Source: Bacillus cereus ATCC 14579
Lineage (GTDB): Bacteria; Bacillota; Bacilli; Bacillales; Bacillaceae_G
Assembly (NCBI RefSeq): GCF_000007825.1
Contig: NC_004722.1
Location: 653,501 to 717,500 of the forward strand
Length of the DNA: 64,000 nucleotides
Reading direction: 5' to 3'
Notes under the pieces: model-generated
What the model was told of the DNA's origin: nothing
Databases searched by the model: none
Seen by the model: only the letters and a program-made list of their open reading frames with translations
Part shown: positions 52,395 through 60,667 of the stretch, piece by piece
Layout of the letters: each line of letters opens with the position of its first letter
Position numbering within the stretch: position 1 is the stretch's first letter
Position numbers and translations under genes: made by a program

Positions 52395-53519
52395 GTGAAA
52401 CCATTTGAGTATGGCGATGAAGAGATTGGATCTCGTGAAATTGGGTTTGCGGTATCATCGACCATTATTGGTATAGGGGCATTGTCTATGCCAAGAGATA
52501 TCGCTAACCAAACTTTATTTTCGGACGGTTGGATTATCTTGCTTTTGGGTGGATTGATCTGCGCGGTTTTAGGTTGGTTTGTGACGAGAGTGGCTATCTT
52601 ATTTCCAAAACAAAATTTTGTTCAATATACGAGTGCGCATTTGACGAAGCCTGTTGCATACACAATTAGTAGTATTTTAGTATTAACGTTTGCTGCTTTG
52701 ACAGCATATGAATCGCGAATGATTTCAGTTATTTCTCAAACGTATTTATTTAGTGATACACCAATACAACTACTGTCTTTCTTCTTCTTATTAGTTGTTA
52801 TTTATGGAATAGCAGGATCAAGAGCAGCCTTATTAAGGTTAAATGTTTTATTCTTACCTATTGTTTTAATTGCGATAGTACTTCTTTCTTTATTGAATAT
52901 AAATTTAATGGAAATAAATAATTTACTACCAGCTTTTCAAACGAAAGTAAGTCAATATGCTGTTGGAGTTAAAAATTCTATTTTTACGTTTATTGGATTT
53001 GAAGTAGCGTTATTTTATGCGGTTTTGCTGAATGATAAGACAGCGAAAAAAGCGCCAATGGCAGTCGCGAAAGCGGTGATGGTAAACGTGCTGTCATACA
53101 TTTTAATTTATGTAACTTGTATTAGTGTTTTTACTTATATGACAACACGTGGATTGACATATCCAACAATTGAATTAGGGAAAGAAATTGAAATTGGTGG
53201 AGGATTTTTAGAAAGGTTTGATGCGATTTTTTTTACGACTTGGATTATTACTATTTATAACACTACAGCAATGTATTATGATGTCGCATCTTTATTGTTT
53301 TGTGCTATGTTTCCGAAAGTGAAGAAACATATTTTTATTTTCGTAAGTGCCCCTATTATTTTTATGGTGAATATGATACCTAGTAGTTTAAATGCTTTAT
53401 CAAGTTATGGGACTTATTTAGCTTGGATAGATATGGGGTTTGTTGTGTTAGCGCCTTTGCTCGTTTTAATTGTATATAAAATAAAAAGAAGGAATGGTGG
53501 AAATGAAACACCTTCTTAA
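52395..53519 (+). CDS. gerLB: Spore germinant receptor B subunit (probably gerLB)
   Basis: A 374-residue GerAB/APC-like membrane protein thought to hold the germinant-binding pocket. Seen: EIGSREIGFAVSSTIIGIGALSMPRDIA (helix 1 with the unwound GIGAL), LTAYESRMISVISQTYLF near residue 95, and about ten helices ending LVLIVYKIKRRN. It starts with GTG 52395 immediately after the gerLA stop, with AAAGGAG nine to ten bases upstream, so it can be translated despite the break in gerLA, if transcription is not lost by polarity. Overlaps gerLC. Confidence 0.88.
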   Translation: MKPFEYGDEEIGSREIGFAVSSTIIGIGALSMPRDIANQTLFSDGWIILLLGGLICAVLGWFVTRVAILFPKQNFVQYTSAHLTKPVAYTISSILVLTFAALTAYESRMISVISQTYLFSDTPIQLLSFFFLLVVIYGIAGSRAALLRLNVLFLPIVLIAIVLLSLLNINLMEINNLLPAFQTKVSQYAVGVKNSIFTFIGFEVALFYAVLLNDKTAKKAPMAVAKAVMVNVLSYILIYVTCISVFTYMTTRGLTYPTIELGKEIEIGGGFLERFDAIFFTTWIITIYNTTAMYYDVASLLFCAMFPKVKKHIFIFVSAPIIFMVNMIPSSLNALSSYGTYLAWIDMGFVVLAPLLVLIVYKIKRRNGGNETPS

Positions 53520-54669
53520 AATTATAATGGTTATGGCTTTAACTGGATTTATGAGTGGGTGTTCTGAGTTAGAAGAGATAGAAGAAAGAGGATTTGTAGT
53601 AGGAGCGGCTTACGATATCGTAAAGGAGAAGAAAGCGAATCCAATTATGAAAGGAACCTATCAGATGGTACTCCCTAGTAAATTGTCTCAACAGGGTGGA
53701 CAAGGGGGTGGGGATAGCGAAAATTATATTAATGTTAGTGCAAAAGCAGATAGTGTATTTGAACAAATAAGAATAATCGCCAAAAAAATTAGTCGTACAT
53801 TATTTTTCCCTCATATACAAGTGATTATTTTCTCTGAAGAATTACTTTCACATCCATACATTTTGCAAAATACGTTAGATGTATATATTCGCGATCATGA
53901 GATGAGAAGAAATATTCGTTTGTTCGTTTCTAATAAAAATGCCGAAGCTATTTTAAAACAAAGTGCCAAGCCTGAAAATTTACCGGCGCAGTATATTGAT
54001 ATGTTAGCTGAACACCCTCCAAAAAATGCCCAAATGATTGAGGCTGCAAGAATTGGTGAGGTGCAGGAAAAGATGATCTCTAACCGAAGTTTTGTATTAC
54101 CTATTCTTGAACTAACAAAACAAGGGGTACAAATGAACGGTGCAGCATTGTTTCGTGGAAAGGATAATAAGTGTGTAGGCAATTTGAGTGGGGAAGAAAC
54201 ATTAGGGATGAATTATATAATAGGTAAAAAAATTGGAGGTTTTTTTACCATTCGTAAAAAGGATCAACTTATTACATATGAAATTCATAAGTTACGTCGA
54301 AAAATTAAAGTATCCACAACGAATGCTACAAAACCGAAATTTAATATTCATTTATCTCTGGAAGGTACAATAGCTGAGTTGCACTTTAGTGATCATAAAA
54401 AGGTTTTGAATGAAAAACGTTTAGAGAAGGATATATCGGAAGAAATGGAGGAGCGTATTCAAAAATCGATTAAGCTTGTTCAAAAAAAATATAAGGTAGA
54501 TGTATTAGAGTTAGGGGAAGTGTATAAGAGACATAATTATAAAGAATGGACAAAAATAAGTAAGAATTGGGATCAAGGCGAAAATTACTTTAGTAATGCT
54601 GAAATTACTGTTCACGTTCATCCAACAATTGAACATTCAGGTTCAGCTTTACCGAAAAGAGTGAAATAA
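53503..54669 (+). CDS. gerLC: Spore germinant receptor C lipoprotein (probably gerLC)
   Basis: A 388-residue lipoprotein of the spore inner membrane that completes the A/B/C receptor. Lipobox FMSGC at residues about 16-20. Seen: [20 protein letters not shown], the GerC Ger(x)C signature stretch [23 protein letters not shown]-like [19 protein letters not shown] near residue 95, and [20 protein letters not shown] in the middle domain. ATG 53503 is preferred to 53494, which touches the AAGAAGGA site. It overlaps gerLB by 17 bases. Intact. Confidence 0.88.
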   Translation: [388 protein letters not shown]

Positions 54670-54680
54670 GGTGATGAAAG

Positions 54681-54818
54681 TTGTTTACTGGATTAGGAAT
54701 TAGTTGCACGATATTAATGGCGGTGCTGCCGGGGGCTATATATTTCATTCATAAAAAACTCACAACGTATGGAGCGCAGCCGTGGAATACTGATGTACAA
54801 AAAAAGAAACCTGAATGA
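54681..54818 (+). CDS. Small one-TM protein at the end of the ger operon (45 aa)
   Basis: A 45-codon frame beginning TTG 54681 after AAGGTGATGA: a hydrophobic helix LGISCTILMAVLPGAIYFIH then KKLTTYGAQPWNTDVQKKKPE. It follows gerLC by 11 bases and its stop lies within the operon terminator, so it is transcribed with the receptor genes. Small membrane proteins (often called D subunits) accompany some receptor operons and modify germination in a few species; this one is shorter than those I know. Coding status is likely but not certain. Confidence 0.6.
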   Translation: MFTGLGISCTILMAVLPGAIYFIHKKLTTYGAQPWNTDVQKKKPE

Positions 54819-54833
54819 TTTTCAGGTTTCTTT
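54799..54833 (+). terminator. Terminator of the germinant receptor operon
   Basis: AAAGAAACCTGAA/TTCAGGTTTCTTT around TGATT. Confidence 0.92.
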
Positions 54834-54838
54834 CGGAC

Positions 54839-54877
54839 AAAGCATATGTGAAGGGGGATGCCTTCTATGTATGCTTT
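54839..54877. terminator. Hairpin after feoB C-part
   Basis: AAGCATATGTGAAGG/CCTTCTATGTATGCTT imperfect stem around GGGATG, three bases from the minus-strand stop. The T-tract is weak on the minus strand (TTTGTCC) and better on the plus strand. Confidence 0.6.
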
Positions 54878-54880
54878 GTT

Positions 54881-56281
54881 TTATACAAGCCCTAACCAAT
54901 GTACCAATTGTGTAGAGAGGAATGTAACAACAATGGCGATAACGGTAGGGATTGCAAACGATAAGAATGTCCATTTTGCACTTTTTGTTTCTTTGTATAT
55001 GTTAACCAGTGTTGTTCCGCACGGGAAATGAAGAAGTGAGAACAACATTGTGTTTAACGCTGTTAACCAAGTCCAACCATTTTCTAGGAATAGATTTTTA
55101 ATTTGATTAAAATCATCTATTTCAGTTAAAGCCCCAGTTGATAAGTAAGACATTAATAAAATTGGGATTACAATTTCATTAGCAGGTAGTCCAAGAATGA
55201 ATGCAGCTAGAATAAACCCGTCAAGTCCTAACATTTTAGCAAATGGATCTAGGAAGTTTACAAAATACATAAGTAAGCTTGTGTCACCAATAAAAATGTT
55301 AGCAAGTAACCAAGTTAATGCAGCCGCAGGGGCAGCAACAACTATAGCTCGTTTTAAAACGTAGATTGATTTATCGAGTGTTGCGCGAACAATTGTATTC
55401 CAAACTTTTGGCTTGCGGTACGGAGGTAACTCAAGTGTGTAGTGAGTTGGAACCCCTTTTAAGGCTGTTTTTGATAGTACCCAAGAAACAGTTAATGTCA
55501 TAATAACACCAAGTACAACCATTCCAACTACAACGCCAGCAGTAACCAATGTTTGCATACTGCCTGTATAACCAGCAGCCATAAATAGTGAAGCCATTAA
55601 AATTAACATAGGCCAGCGACCGTTACAAGGAACGAAGTTGTTCGTTAAAATTGCTAGCATACGTTCACGTGGTGATTCAATGATACGTGTTGACATAATG
55701 GCTGCTGCATTACAACCAAATCCCATTGCCATTGTTAAAGATTGTTTCCCGTGTGCGCCGGATCGTTTGAATAAGCGGTCCATATTAAACGCGACACGTG
55801 GTAAGTATCCGTAATTTTCTAATAGCGCGAACATAGGGAAAAAGATTGCCATAGGTGGTAACATAACGCTAATAACAGCACCGATACCACGGAACAAACC
55901 AAGTATTAAAATGCCATGTAACCATTCAGGTGCATGCGCTGCTTGGAACCAAGATGTTAAATATCCTTCGGCCCATCCGAAGAATTCGGCAATCATATCA
56001 GATGGTACGTTAGCGCCTGCAATTGTAAGATAAAAAATAATAGATAAAATACCGAGCATAATTGGGAATCCCCAGATTGGAGATGTGAAAATTTTATCTA
56101 GTTTTTCGGAACGATATAATTTATCAGTATTTGTATATTGGACAGATTCTTTACATATGCTTGCAGATGTTCGGTAAATATCTCCGACTATATCATCTCG
56201 TATATCTTCTTTTGAAAGTGTTTGTGCATGTTGAATAATATAGTCTAATGGAAGAGCTTTACTGGCTGAGTGAGATTCCAT
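54881..56281 (-). CDS. feoB: FeoB membrane (permease) part, separate gene
   Basis: A 466-residue protein equal to the C-terminal channel half of FeoB. It begins with a short hydrophilic region (helical GDI-like LSKEDIRDDIVGDIYRTSASI) and then the membrane domain: two Gate-type repeats (GLFRGIGAVISVMLPPMAIFFPMFALLENYGYLPRVAF, given in parts, near residue 130; FILGLPANEIVIPILLMSYLS near residue 355) and GFGCNAAAIMSTRII with the conserved Cys. ATG 56281 has its own perfect AAGGGAGG nine bases upstream, inside the end of the GTPase gene, which it overlaps by 23 bases. Imports ferrous iron. Confidence 0.9.
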   Translation of the reverse strand: MESHSASKALPLDYIIQHAQTLSKEDIRDDIVGDIYRTSASICKESVQYTNTDKLYRSEKLDKIFTSPIWGFPIMLGILSIIFYLTIAGANVPSDMIAEFFGWAEGYLTSWFQAAHAPEWLHGILILGLFRGIGAVISVMLPPMAIFFPMFALLENYGYLPRVAFNMDRLFKRSGAHGKQSLTMAMGFGCNAAAIMSTRIIESPRERMLAILTNNFVPCNGRWPMLILMASLFMAAGYTGSMQTLVTAGVVVGMVVLGVIMTLTVSWVLSKTALKGVPTHYTLELPPYRKPKVWNTIVRATLDKSIYVLKRAIVVAAPAAALTWLLANIFIGDTSLLMYFVNFLDPFAKMLGLDGFILAAFILGLPANEIVIPILLMSYLSTGALTEIDDFNQIKNLFLENGWTWLTALNTMLFSLLHFPCGTTLVNIYKETKSAKWTFLSFAIPTVIAIVVTFLSTQLVHWLGLV

Positions 56282-56981
56282 TAATTACGACCTCCCTTAC
56301 AAGTGGTTCATTATGGTGTTTTTGAAGTGTAGTTAAGAAATTTTTATCTCCATCTAATATACGTAACGCAATCCAACGTGCTGGATACGTATCACCGAAC
56401 ACTTTATAAATTTGTGGTTCTAATTCCTGAATCATATTTTCGATTTTTTCGCTGTAAGTAATTTTAATTGGTGTTGGAATTAGTTTTTTATTTGCTACTT
56501 TTGCAATAACATTTAGCAAATGACCAATACCTACTCGGTTACGTGCTGAAATTTTAACGACAGGTACACCAAGTGATTTTGCTAATTTCTTTTCATCGAT
56601 AACAATCCCTTTTTTCTCGGCTTCATCAATTAAGTTAATGCAAATGACTACATTGTTTGTCATCTCCATCACTTGAAGTGCTAAATTTAAATTTCTTTCC
56701 ATAGCAGTTGCGTCTATAACAACTACAGTTACTTCTGGTTTTTCAAATATAATATAATCCCTCGCTACTTCTTCGTCTGCGGAATTTGAGTATAGTGAGT
56801 AGGTTCCAGGTAAATCTATTAATGTATAATTACTTCCGTTATGTTCATATTCTCCTTCAGCTTTTAAAACAGTTTTTCCCGTCCAGTTTCCAGTATGTTG
56901 TTTTAAGCCTGTTAAAGTATTAAATAATGTACTTTTCCCTGTATTCGGGTTACCAGCTAAAGCGATACGATGTTTGCTCAT
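56259..56981 (-). CDS. FeoB N-terminal GTPase part, separate gene
   Basis: A 240-residue cytosolic G protein equal to NFeoB. G motifs: G1 AGNPNTGKSTLFN (residues 8-20), G3 IDLPGTYSL near residue 55, G4 NLID (as NxxD) near residue 117, and G5 SARNRVG near residue 147, followed by the helical GDI domain. The protein stops at ISLSQ just where a normal FeoB continues into its membrane part, which here is a second gene in another frame. The start overlaps feoA (ATGA). It should act with the permease part in trans. Confidence 0.92.
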   Translation of the reverse strand: MSKHRIALAGNPNTGKSTLFNTLTGLKQHTGNWTGKTVLKAEGEYEHNGSNYTLIDLPGTYSLYSNSADEEVARDYIIFEKPEVTVVVIDATAMERNLNLALQVMEMTNNVVICINLIDEAEKKGIVIDEKKLAKSLGVPVVKISARNRVGIGHLLNVIAKVANKKLIPTPIKITYSEKIENMIQELEPQIYKVFGDTYPARWIALRILDGDKNFLTTLQKHHNEPLVREVVINGISLSQ

Positions 56982-57235
56982 CTGAAATCATCTCCTATTA
57001 ATACCCCGAAAATAAGGGAGCTTTCTTCTTTACGCAGTGCAATAGTTGTGTTACTCACTTGATAAGCGACCGGATCTCCAAGTGGACTGCGTTGCAATAC
57101 TTTAATCGTCGCCCCCGGGATAAATCCCAAATCTAATAAGCGTCGTTTCATAGTTCCTTCTAATTGTATCTTCTCAATTTGTACAAACTCTCCTATTTTA
57201 AATTCGGAAAGTGGTTTTATATTAGCCGATACCAT
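56978..57235 (-). CDS. feoA: Ferrous iron transport accessory protein FeoA
   Basis: An 85-residue SH3-like protein: IGEFVQIEKIQLEGTMKRRLLDLGFIPGATIKVLQRSPLGDPVAYQV (given in parts, residues about 12-60) is the full FeoA core with the RRLLDLGF motif. It is a cytosolic partner of FeoB. AGGTAACTTT provides the ribosome site before ATG 57235. First gene of feoA-GTPase-permease; the promoter and an operator-like palindrome lie 38-102 bases upstream. Confidence 0.94.
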   Translation of the reverse strand: MVSANIKPLSEFKIGEFVQIEKIQLEGTMKRRLLDLGFIPGATIKVLQRSPLGDPVAYQVSNTTIALRKEESSLIFGVLIGDDFR

Positions 57236-57272
57236 AAAAGTTACCTCATCTCTATATTTTTAGTTTGAGTTT

Positions 57273-57298
57273 AAAAAGTTTCCTAAGGTAAACTTTTT
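57273..57298. promoter_or_regulatory. Operator-like palindrome at the feo promoter
   Basis: AAAAAGTTT (57273-57281) and AAACTTTTT (57290-57298) surround CCTAAGGT, itself nearly palindromic. It lies just downstream of the feoA -10 box, over the likely start of transcription. The CCTAAGG core resembles DtxR/MntR-family operators more than a Fur box; the regulator is unidentified. Confidence 0.6.
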
Positions 57299-57307
57299 GT
57301 TAGTAAT

Positions 57308-57337
57308 ATAGTAGACTACATTGGATTATGTTGTCAA
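57308..57337 (-). promoter_or_regulatory. Sigma-A promoter of the feo operon
   Basis: On the minus strand TTGACA (57337-57332) and TACTAT (57313-57308) are 18 bases apart. Downstream comes the palindrome at 57273-57298, then feoA. Confidence 0.7.
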
Positions 57338-57510
57338 TTAGTACTTTAAAAATATTCATTTATTTTTAGAATTGTTCCAATTTATTTAGTTGTACTAAAA
57401 AATATTACTGAAATTATTTTTAATGTGCATAAATTAGGTGTGTGAAAATTACAAAATACAGCGGAATTGTAAATGTAACTTTAACGAAAAGGGAAAAAGA
57501 GAGAAAAACA

Positions 57511-57547
57511 TTTACATTGAATTTACATTGTTAAGAATATATTTACA
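57511..57547 (+). promoter_or_regulatory. Pho-box-like direct repeats upstream of pstS
   Basis: TTTACATTG occurs three times, at 57511, 57522 and 57542. The first two are 11 bases apart, the third 20. PhoP of Bacillus binds repeats of TTWACA-like hexamers at about 11-base intervals, so this is a probable PhoP site, about 200 bases before pstS. The rest of 57338-57510 and 57548-57744 is AT-rich with no gene that I can see. Confidence 0.6.
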
Positions 57548-57744
57548 TTGCAGTGTAGTTAGTGTGGTTTTTGTTTGGTTATTTAACTATAAATGTTGGG
57601 ATTTCTAGCTTTTAAGGATTATTATCGTCATTTACTTAAAATTAAAAATTGCTTAACACTCACATAATATTGTTGTCCTACAATGAATTTGTGTTCGAAA
57701 GAAAATGAATTCGAAAAGTGATAATCCAAATGGGGGTACAAGAC

Positions 57745-58647
57745 ATGGTTATGAAAAAAGGTATTAAATTTTCTTTAGCAGCTTTAGTGGTAGCAGGAGC
57801 ATTAGTTGGTTGTGGGAAAGCAGAAGATACAACTAGTAAAGACACTGCTAAAGGAAGCGATAATACAAAACAAGAATTATCAGGTACGATTGCAGCGGCT
57901 GGTTCTACAGCTCTTCTACCTCTTGCGGAGGAAGCTGGAAAGAAATTCATGGAGAAAAATTCAAAAGTTTCTATTCAAGTTCAAGGTGGCGGTAGTGGAA
58001 CTGGGATTAACCAAGTAGCATCTGGTGCAGTACAAATTGGTAATTCAGATGTTCCGTCCGGAGATAAAATAAAAGATGCTGAAAAGGCGAAAGAATTAGT
58101 AGATAACAAGGTAGCGGGTATTGCATTCGCTCTTGTCGTAAATAAAGATGTAAAAGTTGATAACTTAACAATGCAACAAGTACAAGATATCTTCACTGGA
58201 AAAGTAACAAATTGGAAAGAAGTTGGCGGAAAAGATGAAAAAATCAATGTAATTAATCGTCCAGCTTCATCTGGTACACGTGCTACATTTGAAAAAACGA
58301 TTATGAAAGACGCGAAAATTAATGATGGAACTGGTACAACACAAGATTCTAACGGTGCAGTAGAGCAAGCGATTAACTCTACTCCTGGTTCGGTGAGCTA
58401 TTTAGCAATGTCTTACATGGTGGGCGAGAAAAAAGGCGCACTACAAACAGTCAAAATTGATGGTGCTGAACCGAAAGTTGAAAACATCGCGTCTGGTAAA
58501 TATCCATTCTGGTCTTACGAATATATGGTAACAAAAGGTGAAGCGAAGGAAGCGACGAAAGCTTACATCGATTATGTAAAAGGTAAAGATTTTGAAAAAC
58601 AAGTAGAAGATATGGGCTACATTCCAATGTCTAAATTAAATAAGTAA
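57745..58647 (+). CDS. pstS: Phosphate-binding lipoprotein PstS
   Basis: The high-affinity phosphate-binding subunit of the Pst ABC transporter, 300 residues. Lipobox ALVGC near residue 21. Seen: GTIAAAGSTALLPLAEEAGKKFM near residue 47 (phosphate loop GSTAL), GGGSGTGINQVASGAVQIGNSDVP near residue 78, and RPASSGTRATFEKTIM near residue 170, the three phosphate-contact segments. ATG 57745 lies eight bases from GGGGG; the reading from 57718 has no site. It is followed by a stable hairpin and then pstC. Confidence 0.95.
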   Translation: MVMKKGIKFSLAALVVAGALVGCGKAEDTTSKDTAKGSDNTKQELSGTIAAAGSTALLPLAEEAGKKFMEKNSKVSIQVQGGGSGTGINQVASGAVQIGNSDVPSGDKIKDAEKAKELVDNKVAGIAFALVVNKDVKVDNLTMQQVQDIFTGKVTNWKEVGGKDEKINVINRPASSGTRATFEKTIMKDAKINDGTGTTQDSNGAVEQAINSTPGSVSYLAMSYMVGEKKGALQTVKIDGAEPKVENIASGKYPFWSYEYMVTKGEAKEATKAYIDYVKGKDFEKQVEDMGYIPMSKLNK

Positions 58648-58659
58648 TAAAATTTTATG

Positions 58660-58681
58660 GGGCTGGCTGCAAGGCCAGTCC
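58660..58681 (+). other. Intercistronic hairpin between pstS and pstC
   Basis: GGGCTGGC/GCCAGTCC (one G-U pair) around TGCAA, without a T-run. Such a stem can protect the upstream pstS message or attenuate pstCA, giving the excess of binding protein usually seen in ABC importers. Confidence 0.55.
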
Positions 58682-58715
58682 TGTTCATTTCAATCTGTGA
58701 AGTGGGGTCTGTCCT

Positions 58716-59609
58716 GTGATGAAGGGGAAAAAACAAATTAATTACGTGAAAAGTGAATATATAGGAAGATCACTTGTTACGTTTTGTGGTATTTTTATTG
58801 TTTTAATTACATTAGCTATTATTGCGTTTATTTGTGGGAAAGGTATTCAATCTTTTACACAAAGTGGTATCTCATTTACTGAGATGTTAACATCGACAAA
58901 ATGGAATCCAAATGCTGAGCAAGGATCCTTCGGGGCTTTAATTTTCATTGTAGGTTCAACGGTGGTTTCGTTAGGCGCGGTTATTATTAGTGCACCAATT
59001 GCTATAGCTCTTGCTATATTCATGAATTTAATTTCGCCAAAGTTTGGAAATAAAGTATTGAAGCCTGTTCTAGAATTGTTAGTTGGTATTCCTTCGGTTG
59101 TATACGGATTATTAGGTGTTACGATTTTAGTACCACTATTACGTGATTCGTTTGGGGGAGTAGGCTTTAGTTTAATTGCAGGTATTGTTGTATTAAGTAT
59201 TATGATTTTACCTACTATTGCTAGTATCGCTTCTGATGCAATACGTTCTGTTCCATTTGATTATTTAGAAGCTTCTTATGGTCTAGGATCAACGAAATGG
59301 CAAGCGATTAGCCGAGTGATTGTTCCTGCTGCGAAAAAAGGGATTTTAACAGGTGTTGTTTTAGGCTTAGCGCGTGCTTTCGGTGAAGCGTTAGCGGTTC
59401 AAATGGTAATCGGGAATACGATTAAATTACCAGAAGGAATATATAGTCCGACAGCGACGTTAACTGGTATTTTAACAATGGACATGACGAATACATTGAA
59501 CGGAACTGCTTGGACCCATGCGCTATGGACTTTAGCGATGATTTTACTTGTTATTTCATTCCTGTTTATTTTAGTAATTCGAGCGATTGGGCAAAGAGGT
59601 GAGCGATAA
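58716..59609 (+). CDS. pstC: Phosphate ABC transporter permease PstC
   Basis: A 297-residue permease with six helices. Seen: STVVSLGAVIISAPIAIALAIFMNLISP near residue 90, LELLVGIPSVVYGLLGVTILVPLL near residue 120, and the EAA loop SYGLGSTKWQAISRVIVPAAKKGIL near residue 190, which contacts the ATPase. Start is GTG 58716 or ATG 58719 (GTGGGG upstream). It is followed two bases later by pstA. No ATPase gene is in the operon. Confidence 0.94.
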   Translation: MMKGKKQINYVKSEYIGRSLVTFCGIFIVLITLAIIAFICGKGIQSFTQSGISFTEMLTSTKWNPNAEQGSFGALIFIVGSTVVSLGAVIISAPIAIALAIFMNLISPKFGNKVLKPVLELLVGIPSVVYGLLGVTILVPLLRDSFGGVGFSLIAGIVVLSIMILPTIASIASDAIRSVPFDYLEASYGLGSTKWQAISRVIVPAAKKGILTGVVLGLARAFGEALAVQMVIGNTIKLPEGIYSPTATLTGILTMDMTNTLNGTAWTHALWTLAMILLVISFLFILVIRAIGQRGER

Positions 59610-59611
59610 TA

Positions 59612-60532
59612 ATGAATGCAAGAACGGTAAATAAAGTTTGGACGGGTATCTTTTATGCGGTTGCGGCTTTAGTTGTAGCTTTGCTAGTGTTCTTAGTATT
59701 TGAGATTTTACAAAAGGGATGGGGATTTTGGGATCCTAATTTCTTGTTTGGAGAACCAAGCAATACAAGATCTGGTGGTGGGATTGGTCCGCAGTTATTC
59801 AATTCCTTCTACATGCTTGTTATAACGCTTATTATATCTATTCCTCTTGGATTAGGTGCTGGAATATATTTAGCGGAGTACGCAAAACAAGGACGTTTTT
59901 TAAATTTTGTTCGTCTATGTATAGAGACGATGGCGTCTTTACCTTCTATTGTTGTTGGTTTATTTGGTTTGTTAGTGTTCGTTACAATGACAGGTTGGGG
60001 ATACACAGTAATGGGTGGTGCTCTTGCTTTAACTATTTTAAATTTACCAGGTTTAACGCGTGTTTGTGAAAATGCGATTTCAGAAGTTCCTCAGAATGTA
60101 AAAGAGGCAAGTCTTGGATTAGGTGCAACGAAGTGGCAAACAATCGCTCGTATTATTATCCCATCGTCATTACCACAAATTATTACAGGGATTATTTTAG
60201 CGGCGGGTCGTATATTTGGGGAAGCGGCAGCATTAATTTACACAGCGGGTTTAACATCCCCGATTTTAAATTCAGCAGCGGATTTCTCAAGTCTTGCGCA
60301 TCCTTTAAATCCGTTTAGACCAGCTGAAACATTAGCGGTTCACATTTGGAAATTAAATTCTGAAGGAGTTATTCCAGATGCGAAGTTGATTGCGACAAAA
60401 TCTGCAGCTGTATTAATTATTATGGTATTACTATTCAATGTTATTTCACGCTTGATAGCATCTATATTACACAAGCGCTTTACAGGAACGAAAAGAAAAA
60501 GTAAAACAACGACAAAGGTAAAAGCGGCATAA
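59612..60532 (+). CDS. pstA: Phosphate ABC transporter permease PstA
   Basis: A 306-residue partner permease with six helices. Seen: LVITLIISIPLGLGAGIYLAEYAKQG near residue 70, ETMASLPSIVVGLFGLLVFV near residue 108, and the EAA loop SLGLGATKWQTIARIIIPSSLPQIITG near residue 165. AGAGGTG precedes the ATG. It is the last gene: a hairpin follows and no pstB or phoU is present, so the ATP-binding subunit must come from elsewhere on the chromosome. Confidence 0.94.
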   Translation: MNARTVNKVWTGIFYAVAALVVALLVFLVFEILQKGWGFWDPNFLFGEPSNTRSGGGIGPQLFNSFYMLVITLIISIPLGLGAGIYLAEYAKQGRFLNFVRLCIETMASLPSIVVGLFGLLVFVTMTGWGYTVMGGALALTILNLPGLTRVCENAISEVPQNVKEASLGLGATKWQTIARIIIPSSLPQIITGIILAAGRIFGEAAALIYTAGLTSPILNSAADFSSLAHPLNPFRPAETLAVHIWKLNSEGVIPDAKLIATKSAAVLIIMVLLFNVISRLIASILHKRFTGTKRKSKTTTKVKAA

Positions 60533-60540
60533 ATTATAAA

Positions 60541-60575
60541 GAAGAACTCTCTATTTATAGGTAGGGGGTTCTTTT
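60541..60575 (+). terminator. Terminator of pstSCA
   Basis: AAGAACTC.../...GGGTTCTTTT imperfect stem with a short T-run, eight bases after the pstA stop. Confidence 0.7.
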
Positions 60576-60667
60576 GTATTTTAATATAGAAGGAATGGAT
60601 GTAATGATTGTTGAATTTGTGATTAATTATAAAGAAGAACAGATGTAATTTAGAGAGGAGCTTTAAT

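Noticed and set aside
56255..56285. FeoB split read as a frameshift error
   Set aside because: The second gene has an excellent ribosome site and ATG at the overlap, which an accidental frameshift would not create.
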